Assembly: GCA_937128505.1 (NCBI GenBank)
Contig: CAKZMM010000027.1
Coordinates: 1-64,000 of the forward strand
Direction: 5' to 3'
Length of the DNA: 64,000 nt
DNA from: an uncultured Thermogutta sp.
GTDB lineage: Bacteria; Planctomycetota; Planctomycetia; Pirellulales; Thermoguttaceae
The notes below the pieces were generated by a model, which was not told the DNA's origin, ran no database searches, and worked only from the letters and a program-made list of their open reading frames with translations. How positions within the stretch are numbered: the stretch's first letter is position 1; each line of letters begins with the position of its first letter. The translations under genes and the position numbers were made by a program. Shown here in pieces: positions 53,434 to 61,974 of this stretch.

Positions 53434-54735
53434 TCACCGCAAAGAGGCGCTTTCCGCCTCGTTCGTGCCGGCTGATTCCCCTGGATAGCCCGGGGACTGC
53501 CCCGGCTTCTGGGGTGGTTCACCCGGAGGTGAGGGGCGGAAGTCGGGTGGAGAATCGGGGCCCGGTGCGGGCGCCCGAAACTCCTGGGATGGGCCCTCCA
53601 CTGAGCGGCGGGGGCGACCCGGCCCGAATCCACCCGGTGGTACACCGGGACCGAGACCCGGTGCCGGCGGGCTCATCCCGGGCGGGCCACCCGGGAATCG
53701 CGGACGTGACCACGCCGGTCCTCCACCTGGCGGTGGACCTTCCGCAAGTTCTCGCCACCTGGACCTCAAAAACTCGAACCACAATCGGCCCCTGCGTTCT
53801 GCTGGCGAGAGGCGGAAGAGCTCCTCGCGTCGCTCCGCGCTCATCGTCTGTTCGAGGAATCCTGCCAATTCTTGCTCGCTGATGATGGGAGGCGGGCCTT
53901 CAATCGCTTTTGAAGCAAAGTAATTGACCGCCAAAAACCGCATAGCCCGAGCAATAATACGCTCTTGGTCCCCGGGGGGCATCGCCACCAGTTTTGCCCT
54001 GCTAGCGGGTGTCAATCTCGACAGCAACTGTTCCCGTTCCTCTTCAACCAGCGGCGGCAACTTGTCGGGATGATCCAACTGCCATCGCAACCACAGCCAG
54101 CCGAGGACTTCTCGTTTACGGGTCGGATTGTTCTTGTTAGCTTGCCATTCGGCACGCAGTTGGGCACGAAATTCTTCGGGAACCAAAGCCAGAAACCGAT
54201 CGACGTGTTTATCGGCCAGTTCCTCGCAAAAACCGCCGATGGCCTCCACATCTTCCTTCGTCAACCCTGGCGGGAAGAGGCGACGGAACCATTCCCGCTG
54301 GAAGGAAGCCCGCATGGCTTCCACACCCGCACGCCAACGTGCTTGCTCCTCATGCAACTGTTGAACCCGAGCGAGACGCTTTTCCACGGGAAGCCGCCGC
54401 AGCTCGAATCGCTCATACGGGGCCACCGTACGAAGCCAATCGTAATAAGCGCTCATGATCCGCCGCAACTCCGCCTGACGCGGATGAGCCTCAAGCGAAG
54501 CATGAAGCTCGTGGAGTTGGGCTTTCTCTTGCGGATCGAGATTCCGAAAACGTTCGTACGCTTGCTGGATTTGCCGACGCACCGCGGGATCAAGCTGCCG
54601 GAGTTTCTCCCGCTCCGCCTGCCGCTCCGCACTCGTCGGCAGACTGAAAGCGGCAATCGCTCCCAGCCCAATTACGATGGTCCAGGCAACCAGCGCCGCT
54701 ACGGGGAATATCCAATTACGGAGCCGAAGGTTCAT
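53434..54735 (-). CDS. Membrane-anchored Pro/Gly-rich protein of the ECF operon
   Basis: 433 residues. One N-terminal transmembrane segment (WIFPVAALVAWTIVIGLGAIAAF) is followed by a long, highly charged helical region (~35-310) rich in Arg, Glu and Leu, likely coiled-coil. The tail from ~320 is a low-complexity Pro/Gly/Arg-rich segment of ~110 residues. I recognise no catalytic motif; it resembles DUF3106-type planctomycete proteins near sigma factors. Its ATG lies inside the anti-sigma gene (20-base overlap), which implies coupled translation and a shared job, perhaps sensing in the envelope or periplasm. The start at 54735 begins the membrane segment directly; an in-frame ATG is 12 codons upstream. 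Confidence 0.7.
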   Translation of the reverse strand: MNLRLRNWIFPVAALVAWTIVIGLGAIAAFSLPTSAERQAEREKLRQLDPAVRRQIQQAYERFRNLDPQEKAQLHELHASLEAHPRQAELRRIMSAYYDWLRTVAPYERFELRRLPVEKRLARVQQLHEEQARWRAGVEAMRASFQREWFRRLFPPGLTKEDVEAIGGFCEELADKHVDRFLALVPEEFRAQLRAEWQANKNNPTRKREVLGWLWLRWQLDHPDKLPPLVEEEREQLLSRLTPASRAKLVAMPPGDQERIIARAMRFLAVNYFASKAIEGPPPIISEQELAGFLEQTMSAERREELFRLSPAERRGRLWFEFLRSRWRELAEGPPPGGGPAWSRPRFPGGPPGMSPPAPGLGPGVPPGGFGPGRPRRSVEGPSQEFRAPAPGPDSPPDFRPSPPGEPPQKPGQSPGYPGESAGTNEAESASLR

Positions 54736-55234
54736 TTTCGTCGAAGACCTTGGCTTCATCCAAAAGTTCAAGGAACCGAATATTTCCTACCTGCTCGTAT
54801 GGTCCTAGATTCTGGAGGACTGGGAGATCTTCGACGATAATTTGCTCCGGATCGGACCGCGTCCAAGCGACCGTCAGAAAGCCGATCAACCCCATACCGC
54901 AGACGAAAGCCGCAGCCAAGGCCCACTGCGCTACCCGCCGCCAAGAAAGCAGGCGTCTCTCCTCTTTCAGCTCCTCCTCCGCGGCCAAAGCGACCATCTC
55001 GATTGTGGTGCAGGTAAAGTCTTGCTCGACCTCCCCCTTTTCCAAAAGGTCGAGCATACTCCAGGATTGCTCCAGTTGATGGAGGAGCTGACGGGCTTCC
55101 GGATCCGTCGCCAAGACTGTGTCTACTTCCCGGCTTGTTTCCGGATCCAGCTCGCCATCAAGATAGGCGACCAGCCGGGTCTCTAGCCCTTCGGCTTCGC
55201 TCTCTGGATTAGGCACACTTAAGCGGTCAGCCAT
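54716..55234 (-). CDS. Anti-sigma factor, membrane-bound
   Basis: 172 residues. The N-terminal part has the anti-sigma zf-HC2-like start LVAYLDGELDPETSREV but lacks the usual His/Cys zinc motif, so it belongs to the zinc-free branch. One transmembrane helix (WALAAAFVCGMGLIGFLTVAW) lies near 108-128, followed by a periplasmic tail. It should bind the ECF sigma factor encoded upstream on the same strand and release it on an envelope signal. Its 3' end overlaps the start of the Pro/Gly-rich protein gene. The sigma gene lies 479 bases upstream, an unusually wide gap for such a pair. Confidence 0.8.
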   Translation of the reverse strand: MADRLSVPNPESEAEGLETRLVAYLDGELDPETSREVDTVLATDPEARQLLHQLEQSWSMLDLLEKGEVEQDFTCTTIEMVALAAEEELKEERRLLSWRRVAQWALAAAFVCGMGLIGFLTVAWTRSDPEQIIVEDLPVLQNLGPYEQVGNIRFLELLDEAKVFDENEPSAP

Positions 55235-55713
55235 CTATCGACCAATCCCACCCTAAGGCCGCGGAACTGGGAATCTGCTTCCCAAGAAGCCCTCCCCTCT
55301 TCCGTTCTCGGGGTCTTACATCCGATCCTTCGTTCGAAGATCCAATCCTCCCTCCGGCTGGTAACACGAACGATCTTCAGTTTTCCAATGCTATTTTCGA
55401 CCTTCACTGCGCCTGCAATTCATAATGCTGGGAAATCGTCGGTTTTTGATGCCGATTCGAGTTTTCAGTTCTTGAACCCCTTGCAAGTGCAGCAGTCGAC
55501 GCAGATACCAGCATCAAGTCTGAACCCGACTTTTCATATCGGTTTTCAATAAATTTTCATATCCGTTTTCAATAAATCCGTTATATGCGTGCTCGAAACT
55601 CTGCCCAAACCGAGTTAAATTGATTCGGGATGATTGCTGCTTTTCATCGCGTAGGCACACAGTGGACTCAGACAATCTGTAGACCTCTCACTCTCAAGCT
55701 TTTGATCTTCCTT
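55235..55713. other. Gap between the sigma and anti-sigma genes
   Basis: At 479 bases it is long for an ECF operon. It holds the 23-bp duplication at 55531-55576. It may contain a separate promoter for the anti-sigma gene, which would allow it to be made independently; I could not locate one. Confidence 0.4.
55531..55576. repeat. 23-bp tandem duplication
   Basis: Two copies (55531-55553, 55554-55576) differ at one base; each begins TTTTCATATC and ends TTTTCAATAAA. Confidence 0.92.
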
Positions 55714-56394
55714 TTAATCTTCCGGTTGTTGTTCCTCCGGTGGACCAGACAGAGGCGGTTCACCCGATTCCAAGTAAGGCTCTAGAACTTCGCGGAGGGT
55801 CACCCGAGCCCGGCTCAGCAGAGATTTGACTGCCGGTACCGAAAGCTCCATCACCTCCGCAATTTCCGCATAACTCATATCTTCGAACTTACTCAAGAGG
55901 ACTGCGAGTCGCTGTCGTTCGTTGAGCACATCGAGCGCTGCCCGGACCACTTCCCGAACTTCGGCCTTGTCCAATTGACGGGTGGGGATTTGTCCGCTGC
56001 TGGCCTGCACGGCATGTTGGATCTGAGTGGAGTCGGCCAATCGACGGTGTCTGGATTCCAGACTTACCTCACGGCGGCGGGAACGGCTCCGCAAAGCATT
56101 CGATGCCACGTGATTGGCGATCCGGAACAACCACGTGGAGAATTTGGCCCCCGGTTGATACGTTTTTCGGGCCCGGAATACTCGCAGGAATACCTCCTGA
56201 GCCAAGTCCTCCGCTTGATCCCGACCACCCACGAGGTGTTCCAAAACGTTAATCAGCCGGTTTTGATAGCGAATAACCAGCTCCTCAAATGCGCTGGCAC
56301 TGCCGTCGCGCACCTCGAGCATCAACCGGACATCCGGGTCGCTCAGGGCATATCTCCGAGCGGTAGACTCGCCAACAATCAATGAACTACCCAC
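55714..56394 (-). CDS. ECF RNA polymerase sigma factor
   Basis: 226 residues. Region 2 is clear (AFEELVIRYQNRLINVLEHLV, then DLAQEVFLRVFRARKTY and KFSTWLFRIANHVASNALR). Region 4 follows (VVRAALDVLNERQRLAVLLSKFEDMSYAEIAEVMELSVPAVKSLLSRAR). It directs RNA polymerase to a stress or envelope regulon. The start is a GTG at 56394 with a weak ribosome binding site; translation from a later codon is possible. The tail after region 4 is Pro/Glu-rich. The cognate anti-sigma factor is encoded downstream on the same strand. Divergent uvrD lies upstream. Confidence 0.92.
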   Translation of the reverse strand: MGSSLIVGESTARRYALSDPDVRLMLEVRDGSASAFEELVIRYQNRLINVLEHLVGGRDQAEDLAQEVFLRVFRARKTYQPGAKFSTWLFRIANHVASNALRSRSRRREVSLESRHRRLADSTQIQHAVQASSGQIPTRQLDKAEVREVVRAALDVLNERQRLAVLLSKFEDMSYAEIAEVMELSVPAVKSLLSRARVTLREVLEPYLESGEPPLSGPPEEQQPED

Positions 56395-56723
56395 CGACGG
56401 CTCACTACCGAAATGAAGGCTAACTACTGGGGGATATGTACCGGCAATCTCTAGCTCCTTGATTTACACCCTAATAGTTTACCTTCTACACGCCTGTCGG
56501 ACTAGTCTCCGCCCGGGGGGCCTAAAATTTCAACCAAATTTTTTATGCTCTGCCACATCTCCCCCTTCGGCCGGTATATTACTAAACCCCGCGAAAGGTC
56601 CGGGGTTTCTGCCGGGGTGGCCCAGGGCTTTGGAAACCCACTTGTTAGAGGTATTTGGCACCGGCAAACTCCACCCAAATTGATCCGCAGGAATTGATTT
56701 GGCAAGGATGTTGGACTACAGGG
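56395..56723. other. Divergent promoter region of the sigma factor and uvrD genes
   Basis: No repeat is seen. If the helicase starts at the in-frame TTG at 56655, the stretch shrinks to 260 bases. Confidence 0.35.
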
Positions 56724-58811
56724 ATGCGGCGCTGGCAGGATCAGTTGAACCCGGCACAACGGGAAGTAGTGGAAACGCTTTCGAAACCCATTCTTGTTCT
56801 GGCCGGAGCAGGGACCGGAAAAACCCGGGTGATCACTTACCGAATTGCCCGCTTGATCTCAGCCGGGGTGAGCCCCGAAAGGATTTTGGCCGTCACTTTC
56901 ACCAATAAAGCCGCAGCGGAGATGGCCAAACGGGTCGCCGAGCTTCTGGGGTCTGCCCACCGACGTTGTCCACGGCCTGAGGTCTCTACCTTCCACGCCT
57001 ATGGGCTTCGGGTCCTCCGGCGTCATAGTGCGCGACTGGGGTATCCCCCTCAGTTTTCGATCTATGACCGTGCCGATCAATTGGAGGTAGCACGGGCCGC
57101 GCTACGCGAGGTCAAAGCCACAGAGGCGGCCCTCCGCCCAGAAGAATTGATCGGTTGGGTGAGCCGCTGGAAAAGCCGCGGCATGGACCCGCAGGCAACC
57201 GCCGATTCTGCCCAGACGGATAAAGAGTCTCTTGCCGCCGCCGCTTATCGCCGATATCAGCAGCTTTTGCGGCTTCGGGGTGCCGTGGATTTCGACGATT
57301 TATTGTTCCTAGTGGAAAAACTTTTCAGTCTGCACTCGGAGCTTCGGGAGGAAGAGGCTGCGCGGTTTGAACATCTTCTCATCGACGAATATCAAGACAC
57401 CAATCGCAGTCAATACACAATCGCTCGTATGCTGGCGGAAAAGCACCGCAATCTCTGCGTGGTCGGGGACGATGACCAATCGATTTACAGTTGGCGAGGG
57501 GCAGAGCCGGAACATATCCTGCGTTTCCACCGGGATTGGCCCGATGCCAAAATCGTGCGGCTGGAAAACAACTATCGCTCGCGGCAGCCAATTCTGGATT
57601 GGGCCAATCGGCTGGTGGCCACGAATCGGCACCGTTATCCAAAGCAGTTGCGCGGCCACGACGGCGGCGTAAGCCCGCGGATCCTCCAAGCCCACGATGA
57701 GGATCATGAGGCCGAGCTCGTAGTGAAAGAAATAGCCGCTCGGGTGCGGCAGCAGAAGATTCGCCCCCGCGATGTGGCGATACTCGTCCGCACGAACGAT
57801 CAGATGCGGCCCTTCGAGCTGCACTTGCGGCGGCAAAAACTTCCGTACTGGCTGGTGGGAGGCCAATCGTTTTATGACCGAAAGGAGATTCGCGATCTTG
57901 CGGCGTATCTGAAGGTAATCCTTAACCCTCGGAACGACGTAGCGCTCCTTCGGATCCTCAATACCCCGCCGCGGGGGATCGGGCCACAGACGGTCGAACG
58001 CCTGCTTCACCAGGCCGTGCAGCGGCTATGCCCCGTGTGGGAGGTGCTCGAAGACGGAGCCGCGGAAAAGCTTTTCGGGCAAGGGGCTTTGGAGGCTTTA
58101 ACTCAGTTTCGGCAGCTTATCCTCGGTTTTCAGCACGATTTGCCGCGTCGGCGGTTGGACGATCTGCTTCGCAGACTCGTTGACGAGATCCAATACCGCC
58201 GCGAAGTGGAACGGTGTTACACCTCGGCCGAGGAACGAGAGCGACGCTGGCAAACCGTTCAGGAGTTTGTTGAATCGGCCGGGAGTTATTGCCGGAATAT
58301 TCCCGAGGCAACTCCCGCCGGGTTTCTTCAGGAATTGACCCTTACCAGTTACGATGACGATAGCGATCCGCAAAGCCGACTGGATCAAGAGGCGGTGGTA
58401 CTGATGACCCTGCATGCCGCCAAGGGGCTCGAATTTCCGATCGTCTACCTCGTAGGGCTCGAAGAGGGACTTTTGCCCCACCGAAAAGCCTTAGAACTGC
58501 AAACCGATCAAGCCATCGAGGAAGAGCGTCGCCTATGTTACGTCGGGATGACTCGGGCCCAGGAGCAACTGATTCTGAGCTTTGCCGTCGCGCGGCACAA
58601 GCGCGGCAAATTAGTCGAAACGATTCCAAGTCGCTTTTTATACGAGGCGGCGGGCAAAACCGATCACCCCGGCTACCAAGAGGCGATTTGCGGTATCTCG
58701 CGGAGGGCCGCTCAATTAGCCCGCAGCAAGGCCGCCCGGCGCCGGAAAACTCGCTCCTCGGCAAAAAAGGCATCGGCTAAACACCCCAAGCGGCGAAGGT
58801 CTCAGCCTTAA
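56724..58811 (+). CDS. uvrD: ATP-dependent DNA helicase UvrD/PcrA
   Basis: 695 residues of superfamily 1A. Motifs in order: the Q-motif LNPAQREVV, Walker A GAGTGKTRV, AVTFTNKAAAEM (Ia), DEYQDTN (II), VVGDDDQSIYSWRGA (III), a YRS-containing motif IV, TLHAAKGLEFPIVYL (V) and YVGMTRAQEQL (VI). It unwinds DNA in nucleotide-excision and mismatch repair and removes RecA or stalled polymerase. A basic tail rich in Lys and Arg ends the protein. The ATG at 56724 fits the usual UvrD start (MRRWQDQLNPAQRE); a TTG at 56655 would add 23 unrelated residues. Confidence 0.93.
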   Translation: MRRWQDQLNPAQREVVETLSKPILVLAGAGTGKTRVITYRIARLISAGVSPERILAVTFTNKAAAEMAKRVAELLGSAHRRCPRPEVSTFHAYGLRVLRRHSARLGYPPQFSIYDRADQLEVARAALREVKATEAALRPEELIGWVSRWKSRGMDPQATADSAQTDKESLAAAAYRRYQQLLRLRGAVDFDDLLFLVEKLFSLHSELREEEAARFEHLLIDEYQDTNRSQYTIARMLAEKHRNLCVVGDDDQSIYSWRGAEPEHILRFHRDWPDAKIVRLENNYRSRQPILDWANRLVATNRHRYPKQLRGHDGGVSPRILQAHDEDHEAELVVKEIAARVRQQKIRPRDVAILVRTNDQMRPFELHLRRQKLPYWLVGGQSFYDRKEIRDLAAYLKVILNPRNDVALLRILNTPPRGIGPQTVERLLHQAVQRLCPVWEVLEDGAAEKLFGQGALEALTQFRQLILGFQHDLPRRRLDDLLRRLVDEIQYRREVERCYTSAEERERRWQTVQEFVESAGSYCRNIPEATPAGFLQELTLTSYDDDSDPQSRLDQEAVVLMTLHAAKGLEFPIVYLVGLEEGLLPHRKALELQTDQAIEEERRLCYVGMTRAQEQLILSFAVARHKRGKLVETIPSRFLYEAAGKTDHPGYQEAICGISRRAAQLARSKAARRRKTRSSAKKASAKHPKRRRSQP

Positions 58812-59144
58812 CTCTCGCAGGCTTGGTTCGAACATGCCGTCAGGCCTTAGGCGAAAAGTGACCGGCACTAAAACGCACGGAGAAAGCCGCGGAAAACTCG
58901 CGGGGAAAGCCACTCCTTTCAAAGGCGAAGCACGGGGAGAAGGCACGGCGGAAGCCTAAAAAATCATCGGCTTTTCCCGTATCCCACATCCCTTATACGC
59001 TCAATTTGTGGCCCCATCTTTCTTGGTAGATTTATTCGCGGCAGCAAATCCATCTACGCGCTTAGTTTTTGCCCTTCCTTTCCTTTTTCTGAGGCAAGCC
59101 GAATGTTTTTCTGAGGCAAGCCGAAGGCTCCGCTAATCTTTCTC
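58812..59144. other. Convergent intergenic stretch
   Basis: It holds the 22-bp duplication at 59084-59127 just beyond the 3' end of the glycoside hydrolase gene. No gene is seen. Confidence 0.4.
59084..59127. repeat. 22-bp tandem duplication
   Basis: Two copies of TTTTTCTGAGGCAAGCCGAA plus two further bases follow each other with one mismatch at the second last base. Confidence 0.92.
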
Positions 59145-61217
59145 TCAACCGGTAGGAGCGGGGTTGATTGTCAGAAAGATCACACAATGGGGTGGGATTT
59201 TGCCTCGGAGTTCGCCGCCGGTTATCTCGGGGGAAAATACTCGGACAAACGGCTGCTGCCGGTCCAGTTTGGGCTCGCCATCGAGCTGATCGTCGCTGAG
59301 GATGACCCCGCGGACCGAACCCGGCCGAAAGTCGCGAAACCGGATGCGCATCGGCACGCTCTGCTGCCACGATCCATTAGCAATCACCGCGAAAAGCTGG
59401 CTTCCGTCGGCGGTCACCAGCACCGGGGTCAGCGGGCCGGCTAAAGCGCGGTCCTCGCTGGATGCCGGGGTGTGGAAAGGTGCCATTCCCTCGAAGCTCA
59501 CTAACTCCGTGCCCAGGTGGCGATTGAAGTGCCAGTACAGCCAATACAGCATGCTTCGGCTTTCCGGGGCATCGGAAAAGAGGATGGCAAAACCTTGCCC
59601 ACTCACCCGCGAGAGCATCTGCCAACTACTGGCCCCGTGGAGCATTCCTTCCCGCGCATAGTAAATCATCCGGATCGCCCGGTGTAAAAGGCCCCAAACA
59701 TTTGCATTACGATTGACGTAGTCGGCCCGCTCCCCATTGGGGCCGGAGGCATGAAGCCCCCACTCGGTATCGAGCTGGTAGACCTCGCGGCCAGGATTGT
59801 AGGCCCGGATCACCGCATTGAGCCGCAAGATGTGATCCAGCACGCGCATGTTCTCGGTAATCACCACCTCCTCGAAGGGCTGACGGAAAATCCAAGCGTC
59901 CGCGTAGTAGTGACCGACCACAAAATCGTATCGACCGGCGGCTAATTTCAGGACGAGATTCCCCCAACGGACATTTTGCGGGTGGATGGCAATTCCCACT
60001 TGGTGTTCGGGGGCTACTTCGCGAATGGCTTGGCTTACCCGTTGAAAATGCTCCACATAATCGGTCGGTGTGGGAAAGGCCTTCCCCATGTAAGGCTCGT
60101 TGGCAATCTCCCAGAAGCGGAACCCATATCCCTTTTCCAGCGAATGCCGCACGGCACGGGCCCAGTCCTCCGGCGGAAGTTTGCTGTCGGCGGATTGCTC
60201 CTCCAGTTCGATGACAGTCCATTCCCGCGGAATGCCAAGCCCCTCGCAGAGCCAGGCGATTTTGTCCAGCGACTCTCCGACGGAAAATGGCTCCGCCCCT
60301 ACGGCGTAGAAACGGGTCATCGGTAGCCGCAACTCGCGGATCGCCCTATGCAGCGATTCCGGCAAGGTGAATCGGCCTTGACGATCGAAAGGCTGGCCCG
60401 TCCACCCCGCCACCCGGTGAAAGGAGATTCCCGAAATCTGCCGGTTCGCTTTGCCCCAGCGGCGAGCGAAATCAATCGTCAAATCCAGCGAATGACCCGG
60501 CGTCAACCGGTGATTGAGCGGTTTGTAATCGACCTCGCTTAACCGCAGTAGCGGGGGAGTAGTGCTCGGGTAAGACGTGACCCGAATATCATCCACCCAA
60601 AGTGTGCCTTGTTGACGGCGATCTCGGACCGCCTCGAAACCCAGCAGCCAATACGGCGATTCGTCGGCAAAAAAGTCCAACCCTTCTTCAAATTCGAAAC
60701 TGAAAGGTTTCCACGTCGGCTGAACTTCCAGGATAAAGCGCCCTGGTGATGGAGCATCTTTCAAGGGCCGAACGCTCCGATAAGCATGAATGGCGAAGAC
60801 CGCTTGCCGCGATTGATCGGCCCGGACCCAGAAGCTGATCTGGTACTTCCGACGCGGCTGCGGGCGGATGGCGTGAGTGGGATCGGTCACCACATAGTTG
60901 TTTGAACCTGCCGGATGGAAGATCCGCAGGCACGCTCGGCCCGTGTGGGGGTTCTCTAAATCCCGGACAAAATGCTCCGGATTCTTCGTGCTGGGGGGGC
61001 CCCAAATACTCCAACCGGGCGGGGGCTTGCTCGGGCTTTCAGCTTCAAAATCACCGTTGAAAACAGGAATCTCGTTACTTAAACCCGGTATTTGCGTTTC
61101 TCCACTACTCGCGAAAGACTGTCCCCCTAATGCCCACAGGCTCGCCGTGTCCCACGCGGCGATCGAAATGGCTAACGCTAAAGCGAAGCCGTACCAAGCA
61201 CGATACCGTTGGACCAT
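59145..61217 (-). CDS. Secreted clan GH-A glycoside hydrolase (arabinofuranosidase/GH39-GH51-like)
   Basis: 690 residues. A signal peptide (YGFALALAISIAAWDTASLWA) precedes a carbohydrate-binding-like beta-sandwich (~45-215; NGDFEAESPSKPPPGW, then LWVDDIRVTSYP). The catalytic barrel (~225-560) has the acid/base Glu374 in FWEIANEPYMG and the probable nucleophile Glu485 in QLDTEWGLH. These are the two strand-4 and strand-7 glutamates of clan GH-A. A C-terminal beta-sandwich follows. It probably trims arabinose- or xylose-containing glycans outside the cell; the exact family is not sure. The start at 61217 has GAGGGAAG upstream; another in-frame ATG lies 8 codons before. Confidence 0.82.
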   Translation of the reverse strand: MVQRYRAWYGFALALAISIAAWDTASLWALGGQSFASSGETQIPGLSNEIPVFNGDFEAESPSKPPPGWSIWGPPSTKNPEHFVRDLENPHTGRACLRIFHPAGSNNYVVTDPTHAIRPQPRRKYQISFWVRADQSRQAVFAIHAYRSVRPLKDAPSPGRFILEVQPTWKPFSFEFEEGLDFFADESPYWLLGFEAVRDRRQQGTLWVDDIRVTSYPSTTPPLLRLSEVDYKPLNHRLTPGHSLDLTIDFARRWGKANRQISGISFHRVAGWTGQPFDRQGRFTLPESLHRAIRELRLPMTRFYAVGAEPFSVGESLDKIAWLCEGLGIPREWTVIELEEQSADSKLPPEDWARAVRHSLEKGYGFRFWEIANEPYMGKAFPTPTDYVEHFQRVSQAIREVAPEHQVGIAIHPQNVRWGNLVLKLAAGRYDFVVGHYYADAWIFRQPFEEVVITENMRVLDHILRLNAVIRAYNPGREVYQLDTEWGLHASGPNGERADYVNRNANVWGLLHRAIRMIYYAREGMLHGASSWQMLSRVSGQGFAILFSDAPESRSMLYWLYWHFNRHLGTELVSFEGMAPFHTPASSEDRALAGPLTPVLVTADGSQLFAVIANGSWQQSVPMRIRFRDFRPGSVRGVILSDDQLDGEPKLDRQQPFVRVFSPEITGGELRGKIPPHCVIFLTINPAPTG

Positions 61218-61379
61218 TCTTCCCTCGCTTGCCAAAACCAAGACTCTTATTCCTCGCAGATAAGCACGGCGGATTCACTTTCCTATGCCATCCGGGGCCT
61301 GCCTACGAAGTTCATTCATTAGTGATCCGCAGCAATCCGTTTGATGCGAGAAACTCCGTAGATAATCCGACGCACTCCA

Positions 61380-61401
61380 ATATGATTCTCATATGATTCT
61401 T
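61380..61401. repeat. 11-bp tandem duplication
   Basis: ATATGATTCTC is followed by ATATGATTCTT, and a partial third unit CATATGA comes next. Confidence 0.75.
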
Positions 61402-61576
61402 CATATGAGTCTAATCGCACGAATCAACTTGCCATTTAAAATTGCTATTTTAGACGGTAATGCTTGGACATTCAAAACGACCGCGATTAGCTGCGCAACC
61501 CCATTTCGACCGCACCCCGATTAACCCGAAGTGATCCACCCGAATGTGGAGACAATGTTCCCATACCACGTTAACG

Positions 61577-61633
61577 ATGTTATAGAACGTTCATGCGACT
61601 TGTTAAAAATGGTATAGAACCGTCATGCCACTT
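61577..61633. repeat. Direct repeat with 32-bp period
   Basis: The 25-base segments at 61577 and 61609 share 21 positions (core TATAGAAC followed by TCATGC and ACTT). Confidence 0.65.
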
Positions 61634-61712
61634 CATGGATAAACCCCAAGAAAATGACCGGAATGCCCAGAAAGCCCGGGGCATCCCCTCTCGTGGGCAT
61701 ATTTCACCCACT

Positions 61713-61754
61713 GCATTCCAAAAGAAGACCATCGCATTCCCAAAGAAAACCAAA
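61713..61754. repeat. 21-bp tandem duplication, diverged
   Basis: GCATTCCAAAAGAAGACC and GCATTCCCAAAGAAAACC begin two adjacent 21-bp units. Confidence 0.65.
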
Positions 61755-61770
61755 GCCAAGTGGACGCTCC

Positions 61771-61822
61771 GCAGCAATCTGCAATTATTTGCTGCGGCAG
61801 CAATCCGCAGAATTTTGCCGGC
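61771..61822. repeat. 26-bp tandem duplication, diverged
   Basis: GCAGCAATCTGCAATTATTT and GCAGCAATCCGCAGAATTTT begin adjacent 26-bp units; a partial third copy (GGCAATCC) follows. Confidence 0.6.
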
Positions 61823-61974
61823 GGCAATCCCCCACGTTTCAACGTCCGGCGACCAACCTCGGGGCATTTGGCATCCCCGGGATAACGCTGACTCATGTGC
61901 CGGCATTGGAATAAGCTCTACCGCAACCGCCGATCGTTGTCGGCCGGAAACTTGCCGGCAAACCGAGCCCGGCC

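Larger units (their letters stand above)
61218..61974. other. 757-bp non-coding stretch packed with tandem repeats
   Basis: Four separate tandem repeats lie in 450 bases (61380, 61577, 61713, 61771). Frames such as 61593-61991 and their antisense partners run through the repeats and look artefactual. No gene is supported. Confidence 0.45.
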
